The position numbers and the translations under genes are program-made. The notes under the pieces are model-generated. The model did no database searches. It was not told the origin of the DNA and saw only the letters and a program-made list of their open reading frames with translations. This document shows positions 15,782 to 23,843 of a stretch of 43,595 bases of DNA, in pieces; position 1 is the stretch's first letter; each line of letters begins with the position of its first letter. The stretch spans positions 1-43,595 of the forward strand of contig JAUICG010000038.1 in assembly GCA_030427485.1 (NCBI GenBank). Direction: 5' to 3'. This stretch comes from Gammaproteobacteria bacterium. Its GTDB lineage: Bacteria > Pseudomonadota > Gammaproteobacteria > Pseudomonadales > Halieaceae.

Positions 15782-17715
15782 TGCGCGGTGAACTGTCGGG
15801 TTGGCTGGCCCCCGCGGTTCTCGTCTGGTGTCAGTTGCTGTCGGGCTGTTCGACCAACGGCAGTGGTGGAGCCGCCGGCGATGAAGGCGCGGGACAGTTG
15901 CCAGAGGTGCGTGACAACCCGCCAGCGCCGGCAAGCGAAACCATCTTGGTGACCTGGCTGCCGCTGCCGCCGACAGCACCCGCGAACATCGACGGCTCCG
16001 TGATCGAGGGCGGCTGCGCCAACCCCACGGGTTGCATCGACCCCGGCTACCAGGGCATCTGGGAAGGGCCCTCCTTCATGTGGGATAACGAACATGTGTT
16101 GCTGCCCATCCAGTTCTCGGGAGCGCCGCCCGGAAGCGTCTATACGGGGCAGCAGGTCATCGCCGTCAAGACCGGGGCGGGCAAGACGTTCGCCAACGGC
16201 GACGCCTGGAAATGTATCAGTTGCGGCGTGCCTGACGACCAGCAGAGGGGGCGCAATGCAGCGGTGGACCATCCACAGGCTTTCTTCGACGGCACCCGCG
16301 TGCTCGCCGGACGGAATATCATCTCCTGCGGTAAGCACCGGGTGACAGATGCATCCTGCACACCAGCGCAGACGCACATCTATCCGCTGGTGTCACCGAC
16401 GACGACATCCGAATTCTTCTCCCCCCGTGAGCCGCGGCTCAGTCCCGACGATGTCACCCTCGGTTTCAGCCAGTTTTCGACAAACGCCGCCGGGATCACC
16501 CAGTTCTGCTATCTGGGCCGCCTGGAGTACATCGAGAAGCCGACACCGCAGTACCGACTGGCGGATGTTCGACGATTGCTGACGCTGCAACCGGAGCAGC
16601 AGACCTGGCATATCGACCCCGATGATTCCTCGAGATTACTTTTCAATCCGGCGACACCGAGTTGCGGGGAACTGCGCGGGTTCACCAGCGATGGCAGAAA
16701 AGTGGTTTCCCTGAACAGCCCCGCGGAATCCAACCACGTGGACTTATTCCTGACGGATATCGCAACCGGGCAGGCCGAACGGCTAACCCGCACCGAGTAT
16801 ATCGACCCAATCAAGATGTCGCCGGATGACGAGTGGTTCGTCGGGCTGGATGTGCATGTGTCGCGGCGATCCCATTTTGTGGCTGCAATGGACGGGCTGC
16901 TACCCGTCAACGACAGCCACACGATTGCGTCCGTATCGGCCATCCGCAACAACGGCGATCGCCGCTTCTTTCAACCGATGCTGGTCGACCGCTACGGCCA
17001 GCGTGGAAACTACCAGGGGCAGCAACTCAACGCCGGCGGAGACACGGGCGCCGGTGGCGTGAGTGATCCGAACTGGAACGCCCGGGCTGACCCCGCCTGG
17101 TCGCCGGACGGCACTCGCGTGGTGTACTGGCAGTCGCTGGTGACTGCGCCGGACTGCGGTGGCGACAACCCGCTGCCCTGCCCCGCCTCCATGGAACCGG
17201 GTGGTCGGCGCAGCCGGTTGATGTTGGCGGAACTGCTCGACCGCCAGCCCCTGCCGTTGCGCAGCCGACCGACGAACCGGCCCGAACCCGGCGACTGGAC
17301 CATGCCGTTCGTGCCTGGCGAAACCCTGCCAGTGCTGCCGGTTCCCCCCGCCGGCACCTACACCATCGCGGGCTCCATTTCCGGCACCGCTACCATCACG
17401 ATCGCGCTGGACAGCGCCGGGCGTTCCGTCAAGGCCACCAGCGTCACCTATAAGGATTACGCGAATGATTGCCGCGTATACAACGGTGCGGAATCGGTTG
17501 ACTCCGAGGACGCCTCGGTTTTCGGAGGGACCGCCGTCTGGGATTTCAATATCGAAATGACGGGTTGCAGCACTGGGTCAAAAATCACCTACACAGCGGA
17601 TGGCAACCGGGGGCCAATGGAGATGGCGACGGGCGGCAGCGACTATCGGGCCACCGGCACCCTGGTGACTGAACTTGGTTCGGACGTGTTCAATCAGCCT
17701 GAGGACGGAACGTGA
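15781..17715 (+). CDS. Lipoprotein with TolB-like beta-propeller repeats, unknown function
   Basis: A 644-residue lipoprotein: the signal ends in lipobox L-S-G-C followed by a Gly/Ser linker. The body has PD40/TolB-like propeller segments such as REPRLSPDDVTLGFSQF, DLFLTDIATGQAERLTRTEY, PIKMSPDDEWFVGLDVHV and ADPAWSPDGTRVVYWQS. A separate C-terminal beta-rich domain begins about residue 520 (TYTIAGSISGTATITIALDSAG). Several cysteine pairs (GGCANPTGC, WKCISCG) suggest disulfides; CISCG lacks the histidine needed for a haem site. It begins one base inside the SDR stop, so it is co-expressed. A surface or periplasmic binding role is likely; no catalytic signature is visible. Confidence 0.82.
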   Translation: MRGELSGWLAPAVLVWCQLLSGCSTNGSGGAAGDEGAGQLPEVRDNPPAPASETILVTWLPLPPTAPANIDGSVIEGGCANPTGCIDPGYQGIWEGPSFMWDNEHVLLPIQFSGAPPGSVYTGQQVIAVKTGAGKTFANGDAWKCISCGVPDDQQRGRNAAVDHPQAFFDGTRVLAGRNIISCGKHRVTDASCTPAQTHIYPLVSPTTTSEFFSPREPRLSPDDVTLGFSQFSTNAAGITQFCYLGRLEYIEKPTPQYRLADVRRLLTLQPEQQTWHIDPDDSSRLLFNPATPSCGELRGFTSDGRKVVSLNSPAESNHVDLFLTDIATGQAERLTRTEYIDPIKMSPDDEWFVGLDVHVSRRSHFVAAMDGLLPVNDSHTIASVSAIRNNGDRRFFQPMLVDRYGQRGNYQGQQLNAGGDTGAGGVSDPNWNARADPAWSPDGTRVVYWQSLVTAPDCGGDNPLPCPASMEPGGRRSRLMLAELLDRQPLPLRSRPTNRPEPGDWTMPFVPGETLPVLPVPPAGTYTIAGSISGTATITIALDSAGRSVKATSVTYKDYANDCRVYNGAESVDSEDASVFGGTAVWDFNIEMTGCSTGSKITYTADGNRGPMEMATGGSDYRATGTLVTELGSDVFNQPEDGT

Positions 17716-17744
17716 AAACGCTGCCGGTGAGCGCTTCGCCGAAA

Positions 17745-17763
17745 GGACGGAGATCGACCGTCC
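17745..17763. terminator. Hairpin between convergent genes
   Basis: GGACGG (17745-17750) and CCGTCC (17758-17763) form a 6-bp stem with a 7-base loop in the 60-base gap between the convergent lipoprotein and membrane-protein genes. No T-run follows on either strand, so this would be at best a weak or Rho-assisted terminator. Confidence 0.3.
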
Positions 17764-17775
17764 GGCTGTTGCCCT

Positions 17776-18135
17776 TCACGCACCACAACCGGACCCGTCG
17801 ATCATGAATACGAGCAGACTTCCCCCCACCGCGGCGAACCAGATCAGGAAGTGCCGGCCGGCGTTGAGATACCCGGAAATTTTTCGTCCGCGGGATGACA
17901 ACTGGTCGTCCGCCTGCAGCGATCTCCCCCACCGCGACAACATCAGCAGGGCCAGCGAGAACAGCGCCGCACCCAGCGTATTGGCGATGATGACGGGCAA
18001 AAGCGCCCCCGCCAGGCTGCACCGGATATCCGGGTCGGCCACCGCGAGGCCGAACGCCGAGATGCTCACGAAGGAGAGTGCAACCACGGCATCGGCATAG
18101 CCGATCAGCCGTTTGGCCACTTCGCTGTCCTGCAT
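17776..18135 (-). CDS. Small membrane protein of unknown function
   Basis: A 119-residue protein with three clear hydrophobic segments: about 13-34 (AVVALSFVSISAFGLAVA), 41-67 (LAGALLPVIIANTLGAALFSLALLML) and 93-114 (FLIWFAAVGGSLLVFMI). A basic loop (RGRKISGY) lies between the second and third. The start (MQDSEVAKRLIGYADAVVAL) has GGGAGG 8 bases upstream. It begins 204 bases after the HSL-type esterase on the same strand, so it could be the last gene of arm B or be transcribed separately. The family is not recognised; resemblance to DUF1211-type channels (LIGYADAVVAL) is suggestive only. Confidence 0.72.
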   Translation of the reverse strand: MQDSEVAKRLIGYADAVVALSFVSISAFGLAVADPDIRCSLAGALLPVIIANTLGAALFSLALLMLSRWGRSLQADDQLSSRGRKISGYLNAGRHFLIWFAAVGGSLLVFMIDGSGCGA

Positions 18136-18194
18136 TTTCCAACCTCCCGTTCTACTACCCGGCGCGCAATCAGATATTGCCTGCGCCGTCGCCA

Positions 18195-18323
18195 CTACTC
18201 AGGCTCAAAGTACTCCGATTCGCGGACCATGACGATATCCGTCTGCAAATCAGCGCCAAGCCGGAATACCCGTCCCTCGCCCACTTCATCGGCGCGTATG
18301 CGGCCTGTGCCGCGCGACAACAC
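18195..18323 (-). other. Short open frame, possible small gene or coding remnant
   Basis: The gap 18136-18339 between the membrane protein and the esterase contains a reverse-strand frame from GTG at 18323 to TAG at 18195 (42 residues). Its ending DIVMVRESEYFEPE looks protein-like in composition. There is no ribosome binding site and no recognisable family. It may be the C-terminal remnant of a lost gene or chance. The rest of the gap shows nothing clear. Confidence 0.2.
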
Positions 18324-18339
18324 AGCAACACTTCGGTGA

Positions 18340-19446
18340 CTAGCTGCCCAGGTTCGCGTCGAACCAGCGCGCGATATAAAGCATCGCGTCCTGCGATTCC
18401 GGCGCCAGCGGCGCGGTGCTGTAGCTGCTGTGCCAGCCGCCCTCGATCACATACAGTTGCGAGTCTACGCCCTGCTTTAGCAGTTTCGTATGCGCGTCGA
18501 CGGCGCCGCTGAGTTCCGGCGCCCGCGTGCCGGCCATCAGCAGTGTCGGCGGGTAGGTCTGTAGCGTCGCGGGTGACGTATCAGAGATACCTTTGGTGCG
18601 ATCCATATCGCCAAAGTAACCGCCCGTCGTAATCAGCGCCTTGCCATCCGGGCCGGGTTTCGCAAAACCACCGTTAAAGTTCCAGATTGCCGAATCGCCC
18701 ACGGCGGTGCGGAAGCTGGCGGCCAGCGGCGCGATCGCGGCCGGGCGCGGCAGGCTGTGCTCTGCGAACCACGGGATCGACTGCAGGGTGACCACACCGC
18801 CGGCGGAGCCGCCGAAGATGCCGATATTCTCCGCCGGGTACTGCGTCAGGAGTTCGCGGTAGACGGCGGCGAGGTCCTCCAGTGCCGCGGGATGCACCGC
18901 CTCGGGGTACATCCGGTAGTTGAGCGTGATGACCTCGATGCCGCTCAACGCCGCGACGGGAATCGCATCCAGCAGCGCCACGGACGGCCAGCCCACCATG
19001 AACGCGCCGCCGTGCAGGTTGATCAGAACGCGCTTCCTGTTCGCCCCGCTTACCCCGCCTTCCGGCGTCACGCGAAGCACCTCGACGCCGGCGATTTCCG
19101 CGGGCGCGATGTCGACCGGATAGCGCTCGCGCACCATCGGCATCACCTGCTCGAACATCCCGTTGACCCGCTCGCGCATGACCTGGACGATCTTCGGATC
19201 CTCGGGTATCGGGATGGTGCCGTCACCGGGCACAGCCAGGCTGCGCGCGTATGCACGCTTCAGCTCCTCACTGGCGAAGACCGAAGGCGGATAGGTGAAG
19301 GCGGGAATGTCCAGCGCGGCTGTCGGCGCCTGCACCGCCGGATCAGGTGCCTGCTCAGCGGCGACCGACGGGAACACCGATAGGGCGAACGGTAGCGCTG
19401 CGGCCGCCAGCAGCGTACGTCGTACCGCGAAAACTCTCTGTAGCAT
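18340..19446 (-). CDS. Exported HSL-type alpha/beta-hydrolase (esterase/lipase)
   Basis: A 368-residue hydrolase of the hormone-sensitive-lipase group. The oxyanion motif is INLHGGAF (HGG at 145-147), the nucleophile elbow GGSAGG (Ser214) and the histidine EGGWHSS (His339). The acid residue normally follows G-T-R in such proteins, but here GTRAPEL has alanine; Glu311 may substitute. A signal peptide ending A-L-S-V-F-P-S-V-A-A predicts export. The start is ATG at 19446 with AGGAG 9 bases upstream; TTG at 19452 is only 3 bases from it. It is the seventh gene of the ferredoxin-P450-GH106 series. It probably removes an acyl ester from the substrate. Confidence 0.88.
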   Translation of the reverse strand: MLQRVFAVRRTLLAAAALPFALSVFPSVAAEQAPDPAVQAPTAALDIPAFTYPPSVFASEELKRAYARSLAVPGDGTIPIPEDPKIVQVMRERVNGMFEQVMPMVRERYPVDIAPAEIAGVEVLRVTPEGGVSGANRKRVLINLHGGAFMVGWPSVALLDAIPVAALSGIEVITLNYRMYPEAVHPAALEDLAAVYRELLTQYPAENIGIFGGSAGGVVTLQSIPWFAEHSLPRPAAIAPLAASFRTAVGDSAIWNFNGGFAKPGPDGKALITTGGYFGDMDRTKGISDTSPATLQTYPPTLLMAGTRAPELSGAVDAHTKLLKQGVDSQLYVIEGGWHSSYSTAPLAPESQDAMLYIARWFDANLGS

Positions 19447-19520
19447 AGTCAATTTCTCCTGCCAGTGAATATACCGGCTGCAATTCCGTCGCGCGGCCCA
19501 CAGCCGGGCTACGCGGTGTG

Positions 19521-20540
19521 CTAGCCGAGGGACAGCGCCTCGAGAATCGGGCTGGTGCCAGTGGTTGCCACACCGGTCGCGCCACCCATTGCGAATACCC
19601 GCCTGCCGTCACTGACCGCGCCGAGTCCATGGCGTGGGGTCAGCATCGGGGTCAGTGGCTCCCAGCGGTCACTGTCGGGGTCATAGCACCAGGTGTTGCC
19701 GTGAACGCCGAACCCTTCGGCCCCAAAAAACTCTCCGCCGAACGCGATCAGCCTGTTGGCCAGCGCCGCGGCAGCCAGTCCGCCCTGTGCCTGCGGCAGC
19801 GGCGCCGCCTGGCGCCATCTGTCCTCACGCATATCGTACACGTCCAGGTCGGCGACATTGCCGCCAGTAACCGTGCGACCCCCGACAACGTAGAGGTCGC
19901 CGCCGATCACGGCGCCGGCCGCACTGTTACGCGCGCTCGGCGCGGGCGCCGCGCGACGCCACTGCCGCGAAGCCGTGTCGAACACCAGATGCCGCGCGCT
20001 GTCACCGTGGTCCTGCCAGCCGGCATTGCTCGAGCCCCTGGGCGTACGCCCGCCAATCACGTGTATATCGGCGCCGGCAGCGAGGCATACCGTCTCCGCA
20101 TGCGGTTCGGGCGCATCCGCCACAGCCTCCCAGCGATCCTTCTCACCGTCGTAGCGCCAGGTCTGGCCCTGCATCACCCAGTCGCCGGCAGCGTCCGCAT
20201 GGAACCCGCCCAGCGCGTAGAGCGCCTCGCCGTTGGCGACGAGATGCGGATGATGTCGTGCCGCGGGCAGTGGAGCGCGCGCCTCCCAGCGGTCCGCCCC
20301 TATGCTGTAGCGCACGTGCCGGTCGGTTGCCACCACGGCCGAACCCTGCACCGTGAACCCACCGGCGACATGGATGTGGTCAGCGAACAAGGCCGGATAG
20401 ATTTCCTGCACCGGGTAAGGGATATCCGCCAGCCGTGACCAGTCACCGGTAGAGGTAGTGCTGCCCAGCACCCGCGGAGCAATCGCCATCGTCGACAGCG
20501 CCCACGTGGAGGTCTGTAAGAAGCTACGGCGGTTCATCAT
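19521..20540 (-). CDS. Kelch-repeat beta-propeller protein, Tat signal
   Basis: A 339-residue protein with a twin-arginine signal (MNRRSFLQTS...VLG) and about six Kelch repeats. Each has a glycine pair preceded by hydrophobics (HVAGG, YALGG, HVIGGR, YVVGGR, IAFGG, FAMGG) and later a Tyr/Trp pair (RYSIGADRWEA, WRYDGEKDRWEA, VFDTASRQWRR, VYDMREDRWRQ, CYDPDSDRWEP). The six-bladed count resembles sialic-acid mutarotase-like or galactose-oxidase-like propellers, but copper ligands are not evident. AGGAGG precedes the ATG at 20540 by 9 bases. It lies between the PQQ dehydrogenase and the esterase, suggesting sugar binding or mutarotation in the periplasm; that role is inferred. Confidence 0.87.
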   Translation of the reverse strand: MMNRRSFLQTSTWALSTMAIAPRVLGSTTSTGDWSRLADIPYPVQEIYPALFADHIHVAGGFTVQGSAVVATDRHVRYSIGADRWEARAPLPAARHHPHLVANGEALYALGGFHADAAGDWVMQGQTWRYDGEKDRWEAVADAPEPHAETVCLAAGADIHVIGGRTPRGSSNAGWQDHGDSARHLVFDTASRQWRRAAPAPSARNSAAGAVIGGDLYVVGGRTVTGGNVADLDVYDMREDRWRQAAPLPQAQGGLAAAALANRLIAFGGEFFGAEGFGVHGNTWCYDPDSDRWEPLTPMLTPRHGLGAVSDGRRVFAMGGATGVATTGTSPILEALSLG

Positions 20541-20612
20541 CTCAAGCATCCTCCTGTGTGACTGAATTCGGCGCGGCGGACGCGCCGCGCCTGCCGGGCG
20601 GCACAAGCCTCG

Positions 20613-22550
20613 CTACTTTCCGGGCAGTTTGAACGCCAGCACCGCGTCCCCGATCGCAGTGCCCCACATCGTATGCCCGCCGGCCGGCACTACTACATAT
20701 TGCTCGCCGCGGTACCGATACGTGACCGGTGTAGCGTTGGCAGACGAGGGCAGGTCCGCGGTCCAGAGTACTTCGCCTGTCCGCGTGTCGAACGCGCGAA
20801 ATTTGTTGTCCGTTGAAAACCCCAGGAAGACCAGCCCACCCGCAGTTGCCAATGGCGCACCGCCGCCCGGGGTGCCGAGTTCCCAGGGGATGGGTATCGG
20901 CGCCATGTCCTCGATACTGCCCAGAGGCACCTCCCAGACGATCTTCTTCGCGACCAGGTCCACCGCGGTCAACCTGGCCCAGGGCGGCGCCGAACAGGGT
21001 GCGCCCAGCGGCGACAGGAACGGCCTGATTGTCGTGACATAGGCGCTGCCGGCATTGGCGAACGTAAAGCCCGCGGACAGGTCGGCATGCCCATCGCCCT
21101 CTTCCGACGCTGTCGGCTCTGGCATGTCCTCCCGCCGGGTGTGCTTCACAATCAGCGGCACGGCGTTGTTGGGCACTACCATGATATGGCTGTCGGGGTC
21201 ATAGGCACCGCCGCCCCAGTTGGGACCGCCGGAAGGCGCCGGCTGGTAGATAGTGCCCTGCTCGCTGGGCGGTGTGTAAATCGGCCCGGACAGGAGTTTT
21301 TCCGCTTCGCGCCTGCACAGCCATTTGTCGATCGGCGTGAATCCCCAGGCGTCGCTGGGCGAGAACCCCTGCGGAGACACGGCCGGCATGCCGACGGGGA
21401 AAGGCTGCGTCGGCGACAACTGCTCGCCCGGCACGGCACCACCCTGCGGCACCGGTCGCTCCTCGACCGGCACCAGCGGTTCGCCCGTCTCCCGGTCGAA
21501 AATAAAGATCAGCCCCTGCTTGGTGTTCTGCACCAGTGCCGGAACCAGTTTACCCTCATGCGGATAATCGATCAGCATGCCCGGCGTCGGCAGGTCGTAG
21601 TCCCAGACATCGTGGTGCACCACCTGGAAATGCCAGACGACTTCACCGGTCGCCCCACGGAGCGCGACGATGGAATCGGTATACAGATTGTCGCCGGGAC
21701 GCTCGCCACCATAGAAATCGACCGAGGGACTGGTGGTGGGCAGGTACACCAGGTCCAGCGCTTCATCGACCACCATGCCCGACCATACGTTACCACCGCC
21801 GTGCACCGGCAAACCGTTCTTCCAGGTGGTGGCTGCGGGGCTGGAATCGCTGCGCGGGAGCGGATCAAACGCCCAGCGCTGTTCGCCAGTGCGCGCATCG
21901 AATGCGAGCAGCCTGCCGCTGGGGCTGTCCAGCCGCTGGTTGTCCATGACGCTGGAGCCGACCACGACGACCCCGTTTACAACCGCCGTGCGAGACAGGG
22001 CCGAGACCTCGTCCGGCACTATCATCGGCTTGCTGGCTTCCATTTGCACCACGCCCTGCTCGCCGAAGTCTGCGCAGGGTTTGCCCGTACGCGCGTCGAG
22101 CGCGATCAGCCGGTAGTCCGAAGTTCCCAGCAACAGGCGCGTCCGGCACTGCCTGTTACCGGGTGCCTGCGGGTCGGTCCACACCGAAACACCGCGGCAC
22201 TTGTTGGTGCTGCTGGGCGGGCTCTTGGGGTCATACTCCCAGCGCTTTTCGCCGCTGCCGGGATCCAGCGCGACGACATGCCGCGTGGCGGTACAGACGA
22301 CGAGGTTGTCGCCCACGAGCACGGGGGTGTCCTCAAACGCGGTCAATCCCGGTGTCGCGGGAATATCGCCCGTATGGTATTCCCACGCGAGCGACAGTTG
22401 CGCGACATTCTCTCGGTTGATGTCATCCAGCTCGGAATACTTATGGCCGTAGTTGCGCGCCACGCTGTCCGGGTGTGCGGGCATGCCCGCCAGGCACAAC
22501 AGTGCGCAAAGGCCCGATGCCAGGACTAACCTTTGCCGTGTATTTTTCAT
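20613..22550 (-). CDS. PQQ-dependent dehydrogenase, glucose/quinate dehydrogenase type
   Basis: A 645-residue periplasmic quinoprotein with a signal peptide (LVLASGLCALLCLAGMPAHP) and an eight-bladed propeller. It resembles the soluble part of membrane-bound glucose dehydrogenase but lacks the N-terminal transmembrane helices. Diagnostic stretches are LSLAWEYHTGDI, DTPVLVGDNLVVCTATRHVVALD, LLLGTSDYRLIALDARTG, VHGGGNVWSGMVVDEALDLVYLPT, WHFQVVHHDVWDYDLPT (typical active-site strand) and TPGGGAPLATAGGLVFLGFS. It oxidises an alcohol or sugar with PQQ and passes electrons to quinone or a cytochrome. The start is before MKNTRQR, and the ribosome site (AGGCG) is weak. The gap to ThuA is 74 bases; same operon. 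PQQ synthesis genes are not in the window. Confidence 0.92.
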   Translation of the reverse strand: MKNTRQRLVLASGLCALLCLAGMPAHPDSVARNYGHKYSELDDINRENVAQLSLAWEYHTGDIPATPGLTAFEDTPVLVGDNLVVCTATRHVVALDPGSGEKRWEYDPKSPPSSTNKCRGVSVWTDPQAPGNRQCRTRLLLGTSDYRLIALDARTGKPCADFGEQGVVQMEASKPMIVPDEVSALSRTAVVNGVVVVGSSVMDNQRLDSPSGRLLAFDARTGEQRWAFDPLPRSDSSPAATTWKNGLPVHGGGNVWSGMVVDEALDLVYLPTTSPSVDFYGGERPGDNLYTDSIVALRGATGEVVWHFQVVHHDVWDYDLPTPGMLIDYPHEGKLVPALVQNTKQGLIFIFDRETGEPLVPVEERPVPQGGAVPGEQLSPTQPFPVGMPAVSPQGFSPSDAWGFTPIDKWLCRREAEKLLSGPIYTPPSEQGTIYQPAPSGGPNWGGGAYDPDSHIMVVPNNAVPLIVKHTRREDMPEPTASEEGDGHADLSAGFTFANAGSAYVTTIRPFLSPLGAPCSAPPWARLTAVDLVAKKIVWEVPLGSIEDMAPIPIPWELGTPGGGAPLATAGGLVFLGFSTDNKFRAFDTRTGEVLWTADLPSSANATPVTYRYRGEQYVVVPAGGHTMWGTAIGDAVLAFKLPGK

Positions 22551-22624
22551 GGCCGGTTCGCCTGTTTCCGATTTCCGATGTCTGTCGCGCCTTTCCGCAG
22601 GCAGCACGCGACGGGGGCAGCCCG

Positions 22625-23794
22625 TCACGGCTTCACGCAGGCGGCGTCGTCCACCGCCGCGGACCACGTCAGCGCACGCTCAAGCAGCGCGATATTCGGT
22701 TCGACCTCGTACACCTGCGGGAGGTGCCCTATCGCCGTGTAGAACGCCCTGCCGTCGCCCACACAGCGCGACCATGCGATGGGATGGTCCTCCCCCATAC
22801 GCAGGCTGATGCCACCCATTCCCGGCTCGTAGGACGACTCATCGATGGTCGCGACGATACTGGCCCCTGCGCTGCGCGGGCTCTGCGCAAACGAATACCA
22901 CTCGTCATTGAGCACCCACTCCGTCTGCAGTTCGCGGCCAATGCCATTTATGTCCTGTTCGACGATTACCTTCGCATCCTGGTAATGCGGGTTCATCGTA
23001 TGGCCGATGAACTGCGCACCCAGCAGTTCGCTCAAATACCAATCCCAGAGGTAGATGAAATCGCCGCCGGAACCATGGATACCCAGGAATCCGCCACCCT
23101 GGTTGATATAGTCTTCGAATGCCTGGCGTTGCGACAGCGTGAGCACGTCGCCGCTGACGTTATTCCAGACCACCACATCAAACTGCGCCAGCGTTTCCGG
23201 CGTAAAAGCGCCACCCTTGTTGGTCACCGACACACCCCAACCGTTCTGCTGCGCAATGGTCCGCACAGCGTCCGTCGCGGCCGCCGTCCCCTCGCCATGG
23301 TCGAAGCCGTTGACCTTGTCGAATACCAGTACCTGTATGTCGGCATCCGTCAGTGTCAGTTCCGGGCGGTCGTTGTCGTATCGCGCGCAGCGCGCCTTTT
23401 TGTCCTCGTCGGTTATCGCGACGCCTGCGAGCACGGTATCCAACTGTTTGACCCGGACTTCGTCGATGGGCTGGCGCAGCAGTTCTGTCGCACCGCGCAA
23501 GGTCATGATGGCACTCAGCGACGGCGCCTGCGTAGTCATGAACATCGGCGGTATTTGCTTCATGAACACCGGCAGTTCCTTCTCGAGCGCCGCCTTTGCC
23601 GCCGGGTTCGCCATCAGGTCCATCATCGGCGTATCGACCGAATACGGCGCATCGCGCAACGGGCAATCAATAATCCCCTGGGCGGCGTGCGCTACTGTGC
23701 CGAATGCGAGAGCTGCCAGGCCCAGCGCCGCGCGCCTTGCAAGGGCGCCGGGCCTGCCGGGCTGCGTTGTTGGTCGAAGCGTTATTGCGGGCAT
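22625..23794 (-). CDS. ThuA-like domain protein with N-terminal helical extension, exported
   Basis: A 389-residue protein. After a signal peptide (ALGLAALAFGTVAHA) comes a helical segment of about 40-125: YSVDTPMMDLMANPAAKAALEKELP...LSAIMTLRG, ending LDTVLAGVAIT. I recall this unit as a separate recurring one at the ends of carbohydrate esterases and related proteins in sphingomonads. From about residue 145 follows a ThuA/class-I-glutamine-amidotransferase-like domain (IQVLVFDKVNGFDHGEG, FDVVVWNNVSGDVL, GGFLGIHGSGGDF, PIAWSRCVGDGRAFYTAIGH). ThuA-like proteins occur in sugar-oxidation operons, often with dehydrogenases, but their reaction is not settled. GAGG is 7 bases before the ATG. The gene is flanked by GH106 and the PQQ dehydrogenase. 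Confidence 0.88.
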   Translation of the reverse strand: MPAITLRPTTQPGRPGALARRAALGLAALAFGTVAHAAQGIIDCPLRDAPYSVDTPMMDLMANPAAKAALEKELPVFMKQIPPMFMTTQAPSLSAIMTLRGATELLRQPIDEVRVKQLDTVLAGVAITDEDKKARCARYDNDRPELTLTDADIQVLVFDKVNGFDHGEGTAAATDAVRTIAQQNGWGVSVTNKGGAFTPETLAQFDVVVWNNVSGDVLTLSQRQAFEDYINQGGGFLGIHGSGGDFIYLWDWYLSELLGAQFIGHTMNPHYQDAKVIVEQDINGIGRELQTEWVLNDEWYSFAQSPRSAGASIVATIDESSYEPGMGGISLRMGEDHPIAWSRCVGDGRAFYTAIGHLPQVYEVEPNIALLERALTWSAAVDDAACVKP

Positions 23795-23843
23795 GTTCGT
23801 TCCTCTGGTTCAGGGTGCTGTAAAAGGCCGTTCAGGCGCCGGT

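Noticed and set aside
13553..15979. 808-residue reverse-strand open frame
   Set aside because: It is antisense to tetR, the six-cysteine protein and the SDR, all with clear motifs; long antisense frames are expected in GC-rich DNA.
15781..17715. CISCG as a haem c site in the propeller lipoprotein
   Set aside because: The motif lacks the histidine of CxxCH.
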